From the NCBI RefSeq assembly GCF_009208075.1, contig NZ_WFKJ01000002.1, forward strand, positions 62,001 through 126,000: DNA of 64,000 bases. Direction: 5' to 3'. This DNA comes from Poseidonibacter ostreae (GTDB lineage Bacteria > Campylobacterota > Campylobacteria > Campylobacterales > Arcobacteraceae). A model generated the notes under the pieces. The model was given only the letters and a program-made list of their open reading frames with translations, was not told the DNA's origin and made no database searches. This document shows positions 1-8,648 of the stretch, one piece after another (positions within the stretch are counted from its first letter, which is position 1; each line of letters opens with the position of its first letter). Position numbers and translations under genes: made by a program.

Positions 1-345
1 CCATGGTAATAATTTTCTAGCTGCATGGTCTGTATGTAAAATTACAGGAATACCATAAGCTTTAGCCATAGTATGAACATGATTAGCTCCACTTATTCCA
101 CCTAAAACCGCCGCATCTGAAGACTTTAAACCTTTTCCTGCGTAGTATCCTGCTCCACCATTTGAGAACTGAATAATAATTGGAGAATTAACTTTTGCTG
201 CTGCTTCTAAAACTGCATTAACAGAATCTGTACCTACCACATTAACTGCTGGAATTGCAAACTTATTCTTTTTTGCATAAGCAAATAATTTCTTTGCTTC
301 ACTTCCAGTTAAAACTCCTGCTTTTACTATTTCTAATACACCCAA
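1..345 (-). CDS. fbaA: Fructose-bisphosphate aldolase class II, N-terminal part (window edge)
   Basis: Glycolytic and gluconeogenic aldolase that interconverts fructose 1,6-bisphosphate with DHAP and glyceraldehyde 3-phosphate. Only the first 115 codons are present; the gene runs off the left edge. The protein begins MGVLEIVKAGVLTG and contains the class II Zn-binding HTDHAA segment at about residue 105. The start is TTG at 345, chosen because AAGGAG lies 6-8 bases upstream and no ATG is nearby. It is followed in the opposite coordinate direction by a PEB4-type isomerase, the pairing seen in Campylobacter (peb4-fba), so the two are probably co-transcribed with the isomerase first. The family assignment is firm; the C-terminal half cannot be judged. 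Confidence 0.9.
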   Translation of the reverse strand, partial: MGVLEIVKAGVLTGSEAKKLFAYAKKNKFAIPAVNVVGTDSVNAVLEAAAKVNSPIIIQFSNGGAGYYAGKGLKSSDAAVLGGISGANHVHTMAKAYGIPVILHTDHAARKLLPW

Positions 346-363
346 ACTAGTCTCCTTGAAAAT

Positions 364-1173
364 TTATTTAATTACGATTTTTGCTGTTTTTCTTAATTTA
401 TCAGAAATTTCTTTTACACTTTTATTGTAAGCATTTCCTATTAACATTTGTGAAATATTACCTTTTACTTCATTAAAAGATAATGATTTACCTTTCTTTT
501 TAGATTCTAAATAAATTACATGATATCCAAATTGTGTTTTTACAGGAGATTTAGAATAAGAACCTGCTTTCATATTCTGTGCAGCTTTTGAGAATTCAGG
601 AACCATTTGAGTTGCTGGGAATTCACCAAGTTTACCACCATTTTTTCCTGTAGGTCCAATTGATTTAGTTTTTGCTAAAGATTCAAATTTTGCTTGTTTA
701 TTTGAAGCTTTATTAATTTGTTTAATAATATCTTTTGCTTCAGACTCTTTTTCAAGTAAAATATGACTAGCTTTTAAAGTCATTGGAACTACAAAATTTG
801 ATTTATTTTCATCATAAAATTTTTTAATCTCAGAATCAGATGGTTTATGTTTTTCAATCTCATTTTTTTGCCATACTTGAAATGCTAAATCTTGTTTCAT
901 TTTATTTAAAGCATCTTTATAAGATGCATCATTTTCAATTCCATCTTTAATAGCTTGTTTTGCTAAAAGCTTTTTATTTATAATTTGTTCTAATACTTGC
1001 TTTTGAGCATTTTTTGGTAATTTTGAAAAATCTATTCTTGGATCTTGTAGTACTAAAGCAACGTCTGCTTTTGTAATTTTATCTCCATTTACAGAAGCAT
1101 AATAATCAGCTGCATTTAAAGATACAGAAGTAATTGCTAGTGTTGCTACTAAACTTGAAATTATTTTTTTCAT
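364..1173 (-). CDS. peb4: PEB4-like periplasmic peptidyl-prolyl cis-trans isomerase (parvulin/SurA type)
   Basis: Periplasmic chaperone and isomerase expected to assist outer-membrane protein folding. The 269-residue protein has a signal peptide (residues 1-21, cleavage after SLNA), a SurA-like N-terminal helical region, and a parvulin domain at about 130-225. The domain includes ASHILLE, the GGKLGEFP stretch and FGYHVIYLESKK. It sits 18 bp upstream of fbaA on the same strand and probably forms an operon with it. A TAAAAT -10 lies at 1207-1202, and two 11-bp-spaced GGTTAAT repeats cover its -35 zone, suggesting control by an OmpR-type regulator, possibly the divergent one next door. The gene name rests on similarity to Campylobacter PEB4 and on context. 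Confidence 0.88.
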   Translation of the reverse strand: MKKIISSLVATLAITSVSLNAADYYASVNGDKITKADVALVLQDPRIDFSKLPKNAQKQVLEQIINKKLLAKQAIKDGIENDASYKDALNKMKQDLAFQVWQKNEIEKHKPSDSEIKKFYDENKSNFVVPMTLKASHILLEKESEAKDIIKQINKASNKQAKFESLAKTKSIGPTGKNGGKLGEFPATQMVPEFSKAAQNMKAGSYSKSPVKTQFGYHVIYLESKKKGKSLSFNEVKGNISQMLIGNAYNKSVKEISDKLRKTAKIVIK

Positions 1174-1201
1174 TTTTTTCCTTAGAAATTTTATTTTTAT
1201 T

Positions 1202-1234
1202 ATTTTATCTATTCTTGGTTAATAGAAGGTTAAT
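1202..1234 (-). promoter_or_regulatory. Promoter of the peb4-fba pair with OmpR-type direct repeats
   Basis: On the minus strand a TAAAAT -10 hexamer runs from 1207 to 1202. The plus-strand sequence GGTTAAT occurs at 1217-1223 and again at 1228-1234, an exact 11-bp period that covers the usual -35 position. Tandem half-sites about one helical turn apart are typical of OmpR/PhoB-family regulators. The repeat is seen directly; the binding protein is inferred. Confidence 0.45.
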
Positions 1235-1323
1235 TTTGCTATTTTAAAAGGCGAAAATATACATTACTTAAAGAAATTTTAAAATTTAGCTTAAAATAGC
1301 TTTAATTATTCAAATAATTATGC

Positions 1324-1329
1324 TACAAT
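1324..1329 (+). promoter_or_regulatory. -10 element of the response regulator gene
   Basis: TACAAT lies 45 bp before the response-regulator start codon. An A/T-rich stretch with repeated CTTAA motifs (1348-1362) lies between it and the AAAGGAT ribosome binding site. No good -35 is visible, as is usual for Campylobacterota. Confidence 0.45.
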
Positions 1330-1373
1330 TCCGACAAAATTTAAACTTAACTTAAATTTAAAGGATAGAATTT

Positions 1374-2075
1374 ATGAGAATATTAATTATAGAAGATGAA
1401 ATAACTTTAAATAGAACACTTCAAGAAGGCTTAGCTGATTTTGGTTACCAAGTTGATGCAGCTGAGAATTATAAAGATGCTGAATACTTTATAGATATTA
1501 GAAACTACGACTTAGTTTTAACTGATTGGATGTTACCAGATGGTGATGGAATTGAATTATGTAAACTAGTTAAAAACAGAAGTTCAAGAACTGCTGTTGT
1601 TATTATTTCAGCAAGAGATGATAAAGAATCAGAAATTGAAGCATTAAAATCTGGTGCTGATGATTATATTAAAAAACCATTTGATTTTGATATTTTACTT
1701 GCAAGAATTGAAGCTAGATTAAGATTTGGTGGAACTAATGTAATTGAAATTGATGATTTAATTATTAATCCTGATGAAGAAAAAATCGAGTATGATGGGA
1801 ATGAAATTGAATTAAAAGGTAAACCTTTTGAAGTTTTAACTCACCTTGCAAGACATAGAGATCAAATCGTTTCAAAAGAGCAATTACTTGACGCAATTTG
1901 GGAAGAGCCAGAATTAGTTACTCCTAATGTTATTGAAGTTGCAATTAATCAAATTAGACAAAAAATGGATAAGCCATTAAATATTTCAACAATTGAAACT
2001 ATTAGAAGAAGAGGTTACAGATTCTGTTACCCTAATTTAACAGAAGAAGAGAAATCTGCAAAAGCAAAAGCTTAA
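1374..2075 (+). CDS. OmpR/PhoB-family response regulator
   Basis: DNA-binding response regulator of 233 residues. The receiver domain occupies about 1-115, with acidic residues at 8-9, the phospho-acceptor Asp51 (in LTDWMLPDGDG) and the conserved Lys in IKKPFD near 101. A winged-helix output domain covers about 125-220 and ends in the typical ETIRRRGYRF. It lies 22 bp upstream of a histidine kinase gene, so the two form a cognate pair. AAAGGATAG provides the ribosome binding site. The stimulus is not evident. The 11-bp repeats in the divergent promoter region are a plausible target. Confidence 0.92.
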   Translation: MRILIIEDEITLNRTLQEGLADFGYQVDAAENYKDAEYFIDIRNYDLVLTDWMLPDGDGIELCKLVKNRSSRTAVVIISARDDKESEIEALKSGADDYIKKPFDFDILLARIEARLRFGGTNVIEIDDLIINPDEEKIEYDGNEIELKGKPFEVLTHLARHRDQIVSKEQLLDAIWEEPELVTPNVIEVAINQIRQKMDKPLNISTIETIRRRGYRFCYPNLTEEEKSAKAKA

Positions 2076-2097
2076 TATTTTTAACAAGGCTTAAATA

Positions 2098-3393
2098 ATG
2101 GAAGCGAAGAGCATATACAAACAGTTTTATACTAAACTAATTATTGCTACTTCGCTTTTTATTATTGCACTATCATTTATTTTCTATGAATATACAAGAA
2201 GTACTGTTTATGGAAATATACAAAAAGTTATGCTCCAAGATGCAAAAGAGATTTATCTAGCATCATTAAATAAAAAACTTACAAAAAACAACTTTAAAGC
2301 TATTCAAAACAACAATGTTACTATTGATTTAATTGATGATGTAAAACTATTAAATTATAAGTTTTACACATATAAAAAAGAAAACCATTTTTATATAAAA
2401 CTTATTTATCCTATAAATGTAAAGAAAAATCAATACTTGCGTATTATTAAAAATATTAATTTTGAAAGAGAATTATTATATTCAATCATTTTTAAAAACT
2501 TATTTATATTGGCAATTCCAGGATTTATACTAATGCTTTTATACTCACTTGTAGTATCAAAATCTTTACTTAAACCTATTATTCAAATTAATAAAAAACT
2601 CTCTAATATGGATGAAAACTCTTTAACACAAATTGATAAGAAAGATTTACCCATTGAATTTCATTCATTATCTGATTCAATTAACTCTTTAACAAATAGA
2701 ATTGAAACCTATGTAAAATTTAAAAAAGAGTTATTTATAGGTGCTGCTCATGAGTTAAAAACTCCACTTGCTGTAATGAAACTAAAAAATGAAGTTACCT
2801 TACGTAAAAAAAGAGAAGTTGAAGCCTATGAAGAAACACTAAAGCTTACAGTAAAACAAATTGATGATATGAATATAATGATTTCTTCAATTTTAGATAT
2901 AGGAAGAGCTGAAGGTGCTCAGTTTGAACAAACTATTGATTTAGATTTAGTTGAATATATGAAAAAGAAATCAAATGACTATAGAATGCTTAGTGCTCAG
3001 AAAAATATAATTATTACATTTTTTTCAAATGTGAATTTTTTAAAAACATCAATACAATTAACTCTATTTAATCAAATCCTGCAAAACTTTGTACAAAATG
3101 CTATCAAATTTACACCAAATGAAAAATCTATTGCAATAAGATTAAAAAAAACAAAGACTAAACTTGTTATTACTGTTACTGATGAGGGTTTAGGAATTGA
3201 TGAAAAAATAAATTTGTTTGCACCTTTTAAAAGATATGGAAATCAAAGTGGCGTTGGATTAGGTTTATTTTTAGCAAAAAATGCTGCTGATGCATTAAGA
3301 GCTAGAATTTCTTTAAAAAATAGAAAAGATGGCAAAACAGGATGTGTTGCTAAATTAGTTATTAACAACCCATCTGAATTAAAAAAGACTTAG
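2098..3393 (+). CDS. Membrane sensor histidine kinase
   Basis: Partner of the preceding response regulator. The 431-residue protein has TM segments at about 13-31 and 133-153 flanking a sensor domain of about 100 residues, a HAMP-like linker, and a HisKA segment with His218 in AAHELKTPLAVMK. The ATPase domain has an N box (QNFVQNAIKF), the DEGLGID motif and GVGLGLFLAKN. The sensor domain has no recognisable ligand motif. The gene overlaps the convergent CoA-binding-protein gene by 4 bp at its stop. Assignment as a kinase is secure; the signal is unknown. Confidence 0.92.
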   Translation: MEAKSIYKQFYTKLIIATSLFIIALSFIFYEYTRSTVYGNIQKVMLQDAKEIYLASLNKKLTKNNFKAIQNNNVTIDLIDDVKLLNYKFYTYKKENHFYIKLIYPINVKKNQYLRIIKNINFERELLYSIIFKNLFILAIPGFILMLLYSLVVSKSLLKPIIQINKKLSNMDENSLTQIDKKDLPIEFHSLSDSINSLTNRIETYVKFKKELFIGAAHELKTPLAVMKLKNEVTLRKKREVEAYEETLKLTVKQIDDMNIMISSILDIGRAEGAQFEQTIDLDLVEYMKKKSNDYRMLSAQKNIIITFFSNVNFLKTSIQLTLFNQILQNFVQNAIKFTPNEKSIAIRLKKTKTKLVITVTDEGLGIDEKINLFAPFKRYGNQSGVGLGLFLAKNAADALRARISLKNRKDGKTGCVAKLVINNPSELKKT

Positions 3394-3818
3394 AATAAGT
3401 TAGCGTGTTCTATCTTAGTACACTTATTTTGAACTACTTTCATTCCTGCTTCGCTTGCTTTTTGTGCAGCTTCATTATTTACAAGCCCTAATTGAGTCCA
3501 TACGGTATCAATATCACCTCTTGCTATACATGCATCAATCACAGCTGCGATTGCATTTGGTTTTCTAAAGATATCAACCATATCAATTTTAAAAGGTATC
3601 TCTTCTAAACTTCTATAAACTTTTTCACCTAAAATAGTCTCTTCTTTTGGATAAATAGGAACTATTTTAAATCCTGCATTTTGTAAATATTTTGCAACTC
3701 TATTTGAGGCTTTTTCTTCATTAGGTGAGAGACCTGCTATTGCAATTGTTTTTGTATTTTTAAATATTTTTATAATTTCTTCATTATTTGAATTAACACT
3801 TGGAAATTCACACTCCAT
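3390..3818 (-). CDS. CoA-binding domain protein (YccU-like)
   Basis: Small cytoplasmic protein of 142 residues with a single CoA-binding Rossmann domain of the succinyl-CoA-synthetase-alpha type. The nucleotide-binding turn is AIAGLSPNEEKASNRVA, followed by IVPIYPKEETILGEKVYRSL and MVDIFRKP. It has no acyl-CoA synthetase catalytic half. YccU-like proteins are widespread but functionally obscure. The start is preceded by AAAAAGGATAAAAA on the minus strand. Its stop overlaps that of the histidine kinase by 4 bp. Confidence 0.85.
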   Translation of the reverse strand: MECEFPSVNSNNEEIIKIFKNTKTIAIAGLSPNEEKASNRVAKYLQNAGFKIVPIYPKEETILGEKVYRSLEEIPFKIDMVDIFRKPNAIAAVIDACIARGDIDTVWTQLGLVNNEAAQKASEAGMKVVQNKCTKIEHANLF

Positions 3819-3890
3819 TTTTTATCCTTTTTAATTATTTACTATATTATAAATAAATATGTTGAAAGTATTATAAAAAGGAAGAAAAAA

Positions 3891-4940
3891 TTAGATTTTG
3901 TCTAATTTTCCTTGAACGTAAGTTTTAACATCACTATAGTTTATAGTTTCTTTAAAATCATTAAATTTAGCACCAGATGCATTTACATGTCCACCACCTC
4001 TTGCTAATTTTTCTGCCATTAAAGCAACATCAACTTTTCCATCTGCTCTAAAGCTAGAATTACCTTTTCTGCCAACATCTATAAAGAAGTCAAAGTCTGT
4101 ATTAGCTTTTAAGAAAGCATTAGCAGGAATTGAGATAGAACCTAAACAGTAAGTTAAAAGACCTTTGTGTCCTTTGTATGTAACTGTAAGTTCATCTTTT
4201 ATATCAGCAAGTGATTTTACTAAAAATTTTGCAGATAAGTTATCTAAAGTATCATCTTTTTTATCTAGTTTTAGAAACTCTTTTTTCATTTCGTGTAAGC
4301 TATTATCTAATAATATATTTCCATCTCTTTGTTCAATATATTTACATGACTCTTTTAGTAAATGAATTCTATATTCTCTATTCAAATCAGAAAAAAGTAT
4401 ATTATTAACTTCTCTTGCTTTTGAAACCATCATTAATAAAACTTTTCCAAACTCAAAGTTTTTAACTTCATTATCTAACCAAATATCAACTGCATTAATA
4501 GCATCTACTAAAGGAGATAACCAAGCTCTTTCATCACAATTAAAAGCACTATACTCTTCACACATATAGTCATATACTATTTTTGTAGCACATCTACTAA
4601 TATCTAAATAGTACCAATGATAGATATCTGCACTTTTTTGACCACTTGCATGATGATCTAAAATTTGAAGCTTTATATTGAAACCATTATCATTTAATTC
4701 ATTTATGCTTTTATCTAAATCTTTTGATTCTTGAGGAGTTAAATTTAAATCAGATATTAAAAAGAAAATCTCTTCTTCTTTAAAATCTTCAATCTGAGAT
4801 AAAACCTTTTTAATAGTTAATTTAACTTCATTTCCATAATTTGCATTATAGTAAAAACCTTTTTTAAAAAACTCTTTTGTAATTAGCTGACATCCGTATC
4901 CATCTAAATCTGTATGAGAAATGTGAAATAACGTCATCAA
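3891..4940 (-). CDS. DHH-family phosphoesterase
   Basis: Predicted Mn-dependent phosphoesterase of 349 residues. The N-terminal DHH domain shows HTDLDGYG (residues 7-14), an acidic FLISDLNLT strand, and DHHASG at about 96-101. The C-terminal DHHA1 domain has SFRADGKVDVALMAEKLARGGGHVNASG, in which the GGGH segment is the substrate-binding signature. Relatives degrade oligonucleotides (NrnA) or cyclic dinucleotides (GdpP/Pde); the lack of membrane and GGDEF parts makes an NrnA-like role more likely. Its start overlaps the stop of the Rrf2 gene by 4 bp (ATGA), implying translational coupling in one operon. Confidence 0.83.
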   Translation of the reverse strand: MMTLFHISHTDLDGYGCQLITKEFFKKGFYYNANYGNEVKLTIKKVLSQIEDFKEEEIFFLISDLNLTPQESKDLDKSINELNDNGFNIKLQILDHHASGQKSADIYHWYYLDISRCATKIVYDYMCEEYSAFNCDERAWLSPLVDAINAVDIWLDNEVKNFEFGKVLLMMVSKAREVNNILFSDLNREYRIHLLKESCKYIEQRDGNILLDNSLHEMKKEFLKLDKKDDTLDNLSAKFLVKSLADIKDELTVTYKGHKGLLTYCLGSISIPANAFLKANTDFDFFIDVGRKGNSSFRADGKVDVALMAEKLARGGGHVNASGAKFNDFKETINYSDVKTYVQGKLDKI

Positions 4941-5335
4941 GAAATATCTTTTAGTGTTAAATCATTTAAAAAACCATCAATTTTTGATTGTAAGTTGTTT
5001 AATAAAGGCCAAATAGTACATAACATTCCTACTTGACTTGGACAATCATTTACAGATGGTGAGCATTCGAAAACTGAAGGCGTTTTCTCTTCTGCTGCTG
5101 TTGTAATTTCTAATATAGTTATTTGATCATAAGATTTTTTTAAAGCAAATCCACCATTAACACCTCTATGAGACACTACTATTTGGTGCTTTGCTAAGTT
5201 TTGCATAATTTTTGCTAAAAATGATTTTGATATATTTAATTCTTTTGATAATACATCAACGTTCTTTGGTTCATCAGCTTTCGCGATTGAAATTAAAGAA
5301 AGAAGTGCATATTCACTCTTTTTTGTTAATAACAT
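4937..5335 (-). CDS. Rrf2-family transcriptional regulator
   Basis: DNA-binding protein of 132 residues with the Rrf2 winged helix-turn-helix at 1-65 (KSEYALLSLISIA, then SKSFLAKIMQNLAKHQIV). The SHRGVNGGFAL wing is typical of IscR/NsrR. Three cysteines in the C-terminal segment (FECSPSVNDCPSQVGMLC, about 91-107) could ligate an Fe-S cluster, so it may sense iron-sulfur status, oxygen or NO. NsrR-like NO sensing would suit the nearby denitrification genes, but nothing in the sequence proves it. It is co-transcribed with the DHH phosphoesterase. Confidence 0.85.
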   Translation of the reverse strand: MLLTKKSEYALLSLISIAKADEPKNVDVLSKELNISKSFLAKIMQNLAKHQIVVSHRGVNGGFALKKSYDQITILEITTAAEEKTPSVFECSPSVNDCPSQVGMLCTIWPLLNNLQSKIDGFLNDLTLKDIS

Positions 5336-5429
5336 TTATATCCTGACATATTTTATTGATTGTATTTTACAAGAAACATTATTAAGATATGTAATTTTGA
5401 GGAATTAATTGTAAAATTTAATTTTGAGT

Positions 5430-5469
5430 AAAAAAAAAGGCTTACAGTAAAACTGTAAACCTTTTTTTA
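5430..5469 (-). terminator. Rho-independent terminator of rpsO
   Basis: On the minus strand, just after the rpsO stop, a hairpin with TACAGT/ACTGTA core arms (5443-5448 and 5452-5457) is extended by GG/CC pairs. It is flanked by A and T runs, giving a T-tract on the rpsO side. It separates rpsO from the Rrf2 gene. Confidence 0.8.
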
Positions 5470-5490
5470 AGAAAGCAAGTAAAGCTAAAA

Positions 5491-5763
5491 TTATTTAGCT
5501 CTAATTCCTAATGAAGCAACTAATTCAACAAAACCTGCATAATCAGTTCTTCTTAAATATTTTAATAGTCTTTTTCTTTTTCCAACCATTTTTAAAAGTC
5601 CTAATCTTGAAGAGTGGTCTTTTTTAAATGTTTTTAAGTGGTCAGTTAATACTGAAATTTGCTTAGTTAATATAGCAATTTGTACTTGTGCTGAACCTGT
5701 ATCACCGTCTTTTTTTGCGTATTTTGCAACAATCTCTGCTTTTAAATCCTGATCTAAAGCCAT
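5491..5763 (-). CDS. rpsO: 30S ribosomal protein S15
   Basis: Primary 16S rRNA-binding protein of the 30S platform, 90 residues, full length for the family. It contains the hallmark [43 protein letters not shown] and [14 protein letters not shown]. Two adjacent ATGs occur; the second (5763) is preferred because it gives 5 bases between AGGAGG and the start, whereas the first leaves only 2. It is a monocistronic unit with its own promoter (TATAAT at 5825-5820, minus strand) and terminator. Confidence 0.97.
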   Translation of the reverse strand: MALDQDLKAEIVAKYAKKDGDTGSAQVQIAILTKQISVLTDHLKTFKKDHSSRLGLLKMVGKRKRLLKYLRRTDYAGFVELVASLGIRAK

Positions 5764-5819
5764 CATGACCTCCTAATAGGTATATGTAATTTCACTTTAC
5801 TATTTGTAAGTGGACGCGT

Positions 5820-5825
5820 ATTATA
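5820..5825 (-). promoter_or_regulatory. -10 element of rpsO
   Basis: A perfect TATAAT on the minus strand (5825 to 5820) gives a predicted start near 5813 and a leader of about 50 nt before the AGGAGG ribosome binding site. Confidence 0.6.
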
Positions 5826-5910
5826 GATAAAATTCCTTTAAAAAAACTTTAAGTATGTCGTGAATTTTAATAAAGCTTAACACTTTGGAGATTTTTCAAA
5901 AAAATAATGG

Positions 5911-5916
5911 TATAAT
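5911..5916 (+). promoter_or_regulatory. Extended -10 promoter of the gene at 5952
   Basis: TGG followed by TATAAT places a predicted start about 30 bp before the ATG. An AAAGGAGAAGG ribosome binding site follows. Confidence 0.55.
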
Positions 5917-5951
5917 TTATTTATATTATTTAAGAAAAAGGAGAAGGTTTT

Positions 5952-6596
5952 ATGTTTAATGCATCTGAATTATTAGAAAATCCTAATAATCCAAAATTTA
6001 ATTTAAAAGAATCCGAAATCTACTCTTTCAAAGAAGCTAATGAATTAATTAAAATTAATAAATATTCATATTCCTTATTTGCAATATGGAATGGTATTGT
6101 AATAAATTTACAAAGAAGAATAGAAAACTTTGGCATTGCAAATTTATTTACAATCATTGATGATAAAAATAACTTTAATGAAAAAGCTACAAATTTAAAA
6201 GAGCGTTGGTTAAATGTAAATGAATATAAAATTATTGATTATGCAAAAAACCTAAATATTATAAATAATACTACACATGATATTATCACTACTTTATATT
6301 GGATGAAATCTGACAATAATGAAGAAGATAGTCAAAAGCTTGACAAGTATGAAATTTATGCAATTGCATATTTACTTGAAAAGAACCTTATTTTAAAAGA
6401 GTTTAAAAAAGATTTAAGAGTAAATAAGATTAATACAGAAAACAATTTTAAGCGTAGAGAGATAGACAGATATAATGATTTAAATCTTGTACCTCAAACT
6501 CATCAAGAGATGCTTTTAAGGTCAAGTATTGAAGCTTTTAAAAAAGATAGTAAAGAAGAAGATAATCTTCCTTCTTTTATAGATAAGTATTGTTAA
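5952..6596 (+). CDS. Hypothetical protein, 214 aa
   Basis: Not recognised. A soluble, largely helical, Asn/Lys-rich protein without signal peptide or membrane segment. Its middle (about 33-60) carries a hydrophobic stretch with YSYSLFAIWNGIVINLQRRIE, and the C-terminal half is highly charged. It has its own extended -10 promoter and a strong AAGGAGAAGG ribosome binding site, and stands alone between divergent rpsO and convergent moaA. The reading frame is supported by local base composition and these signals. No catalytic motif is visible. Confidence 0.7.
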   Translation: MFNASELLENPNNPKFNLKESEIYSFKEANELIKINKYSYSLFAIWNGIVINLQRRIENFGIANLFTIIDDKNNFNEKATNLKERWLNVNEYKIIDYAKNLNIINNTTHDIITTLYWMKSDNNEEDSQKLDKYEIYAIAYLLEKNLILKEFKKDLRVNKINTENNFKRREIDRYNDLNLVPQTHQEMLLRSSIEAFKKDSKEEDNLPSFIDKYC

Positions 6597-6623
6597 ATAC
6601 TTAATCTATTATTGAGTAAAAAA

Positions 6624-7595
6624 TCACCCACCCGTTTCATAAAATGCTCTTGTAGATGTTTCATTATCATCTTTATCAGACCATTTATTTTTTTCTGGTT
6701 TATCAGCTAATACTTTTTTAAGTATTGCTGTTGCTTCATCAATTCTATTATTTCTAACTGCATCTTTAATACTCATAGCTTCTTCAAAATATAAACATGG
6801 AATTAAATTACCCTCAGCTGTTAATCTAATTCGATTACATGCAGCACAAAAATCATCTTTGTGTGGTTCTATAATACCAAACTGATATCCATCTTCAAGT
6901 TTATAATATTGAGCAGGAGAGCTTGTATCTCTTGGAATCATTTCAAAGTTTTTATACTTTCTTGAAACTATCTCTTTCATTTCATCAGAAGTAATACCTT
7001 TAGCTCCATCTTTTGCATGATTATTTTCCATAAATTCAATGAATCTAATTGTGTATCCTCTTTCTTTACAAAAGTCTAATACCTCAACTATTTCTTGATC
7101 ATTTATTCCTTTAATTGGAACACAATTAATTTTGATTTTTAAACCAGCATCATCTGCTGCTTGAATACCTTTAAAAACTGTTTTTAAAACATCTTTTTGT
7201 GCTATCTTTGCAGCAACATCAGGTCTTAAAGTATCTAAAGAAATATTTATTCTTTTTAATCCTGCATCTTTTAGCTTTTGAGCTGCTGCTGGAAGTAAAA
7301 ATGCATTTGTTGTAAGAGCTAAGTCAATATCATTTTTATAATCATAAATCATTTTTATAAAGCTATCTAAATTTTCTCTTAAAAGTGGTTCACCACCAGT
7401 GATTCGTACTTTTTTTATACCTTCATCAATTGCAACTTTAATAAATTTAAATAAATCTTCGTATGAAAGTAAGTTTTCTTTTGGAACCCATGAGAAAGGT
7501 TTTTCAGGCATACAGTATTGACATCTAAAGTTACATCTCTCTGTTACAGATACTCTTAAGTAATCTACTTTTCTACCATGTCCGTCTATTAACAT
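6624..7595 (-). CDS. moaA: GTP 3',8-cyclase MoaA
   Basis: Radical SAM enzyme of molybdenum cofactor synthesis that converts GTP to 3',8-cyclo-GTP. The 323-residue protein has the N-terminal cluster C21-X3-C25-X2-C28 (CNFRCQYC) and the SAM-binding GGEPLL. The second cluster lies in [18 protein letters not shown], and the protein ends in Gly-Gly, which the family needs for activity. It lies 59 bp downstream of a TrpD2-like gene on the same strand. Moco is needed by the NapA encoded at 32.5 kb. Confidence 0.95.
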   Translation of the reverse strand: MLIDGHGRKVDYLRVSVTERCNFRCQYCMPEKPFSWVPKENLLSYEDLFKFIKVAIDEGIKKVRITGGEPLLRENLDSFIKMIYDYKNDIDLALTTNAFLLPAAAQKLKDAGLKRINISLDTLRPDVAAKIAQKDVLKTVFKGIQAADDAGLKIKINCVPIKGINDQEIVEVLDFCKERGYTIRFIEFMENNHAKDGAKGITSDEMKEIVSRKYKNFEMIPRDTSSPAQYYKLEDGYQFGIIEPHKDDFCAACNRIRLTAEGNLIPCLYFEEAMSIKDAVRNNRIDEATAILKKVLADKPEKNKWSDKDDNETSTRAFYETGG

Positions 7596-7654
7596 ATTTT
7601 TTCCTTCTATTATTAATCTGAAAGATTAATATAATTTAACTTAAAAAGGTCAAA

Positions 7655-8572
7655 TTAATTTAACCTTTTCCAAGCCTCTTCTAAACTATCTACTCTTTTG
7701 GCAAATACTAAATATAATGCAATATTAAACTTAGCAAGTTTAATAATCTCTTCATCTGGATTTTTCACTATTTCTAAAGCTTCTTCAAGCGTAATATTTT
7801 CATATGTTTTATCATAAGAAATTCCAAAATCTTTTAAAGAAAAAGGTATTTCTACTATTTCACCATTAACTTCTTTCCAATACTTTCCATCTTTAAATAC
7901 TTCTGGACTTCCTTCACTGGCTTTAACAACAAGAACTTCTTTATAATACTCTTTAAACATTGCTAAATATTTTTTTACATAAGGTTTATGAAAAGCTGTT
8001 GTAACTCCATATTCACTCTCTCCTGGATTCAATAACTTTTCAATTGTATTAAATACAGTTCTTAAACCTAATTCGTGTCTTAAGGGTGTAATATCACTTA
8101 ATTCTTTAAGATATTCTACCCTATCAAAGAAAAATACGTGTTGCTTTAGGTCAAGAGAATTAAATACTTCTTTTGTAGTTATACCATTTTTTGCAGGTTG
8201 CAAAAAATCTCCTGAAATTACTAAATTTAATTCTTTTACATCTTTGTTTTTTTCAAAAAACTCTTTTAATATATTTTCATATAATGGAAATAAAAATGGA
8301 TTATTAGTTCTACCATCAAATGAATAACCTAATTCAATAGAGTTTTCAATTTTTTGATATTTAACATATTTTTTTAATGCTTTAACTGCTGCTATTAATT
8401 CATCATTAGTTTCAAGCTTTGTTCTCCAAGCTATTAAAAAAGCCCCTATTTGACTTTGAGTTACTTTATTATCTAAGATTGAACTAATTGCATCAATTAC
8501 TTCTTCTGCTTCTAAATCCCTGTTTCCTTTTGGACCTGTTCCTACAGCTTTAATATATTTTTTAAAATTCAT
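7655..8572 (-). CDS. TrpD2/YbiB-like glycosyltransferase-family-3 protein (paralogue 1)
   Basis: A 305-residue protein with the fold signature of anthranilate phosphoribosyltransferase relatives but resembling TrpD2/YbiB. It starts with KAVGTGPKGNRDLEAEEVIDA and GAFLIAWRTKLET, and later shows LRHELGLRTVFNTIEKLLNPG and VVKASEGSPEVF. The glycine-rich PRPP loop (GTGGD) of true TrpD is absent, replaced by LGYSFDGRTNNPF, so tryptophan synthesis is unlikely. YbiB proteins bind nucleic acid; this function is only inferred here. It lies directly upstream of moaA. A paralogue (31371-32264) lies directly upstream of napA on the other strand, so both copies neighbour Mo-enzyme genes. Confidence 0.7.
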   Translation of the reverse strand: MNFKKYIKAVGTGPKGNRDLEAEEVIDAISSILDNKVTQSQIGAFLIAWRTKLETNDELIAAVKALKKYVKYQKIENSIELGYSFDGRTNNPFLFPLYENILKEFFEKNKDVKELNLVISGDFLQPAKNGITTKEVFNSLDLKQHVFFFDRVEYLKELSDITPLRHELGLRTVFNTIEKLLNPGESEYGVTTAFHKPYVKKYLAMFKEYYKEVLVVKASEGSPEVFKDGKYWKEVNGEIVEIPFSLKDFGISYDKTYENITLEEALEIVKNPDEEIIKLAKFNIALYLVFAKRVDSLEEAWKRLN

Positions 8573-8581
8573 TTATAAATA

Positions 8582-8608
8582 CCTTGTTTAATATTGTTTT
8601 ACACAAGG
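8582..8608. repeat. CCTTGT...ACAAGG inverted repeat in a divergent promoter region
   Basis: Six-base arms CCTTGT (8582-8587) and ACAAGG (8603-8608) with a 15-bp spacer lie between the TrpD2-like gene and the divergent Crp/Fnr-family gene. A TAATAT-type -10 for the plus strand follows at 8610-8615. It could be an operator, but it does not match the 14-bp FNR-like box found elsewhere in the window. Confidence 0.3.
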
Positions 8609-8648
8609 ATAATATAGAATTGCTTAAATAAAACAATAGTTAAGGAAA

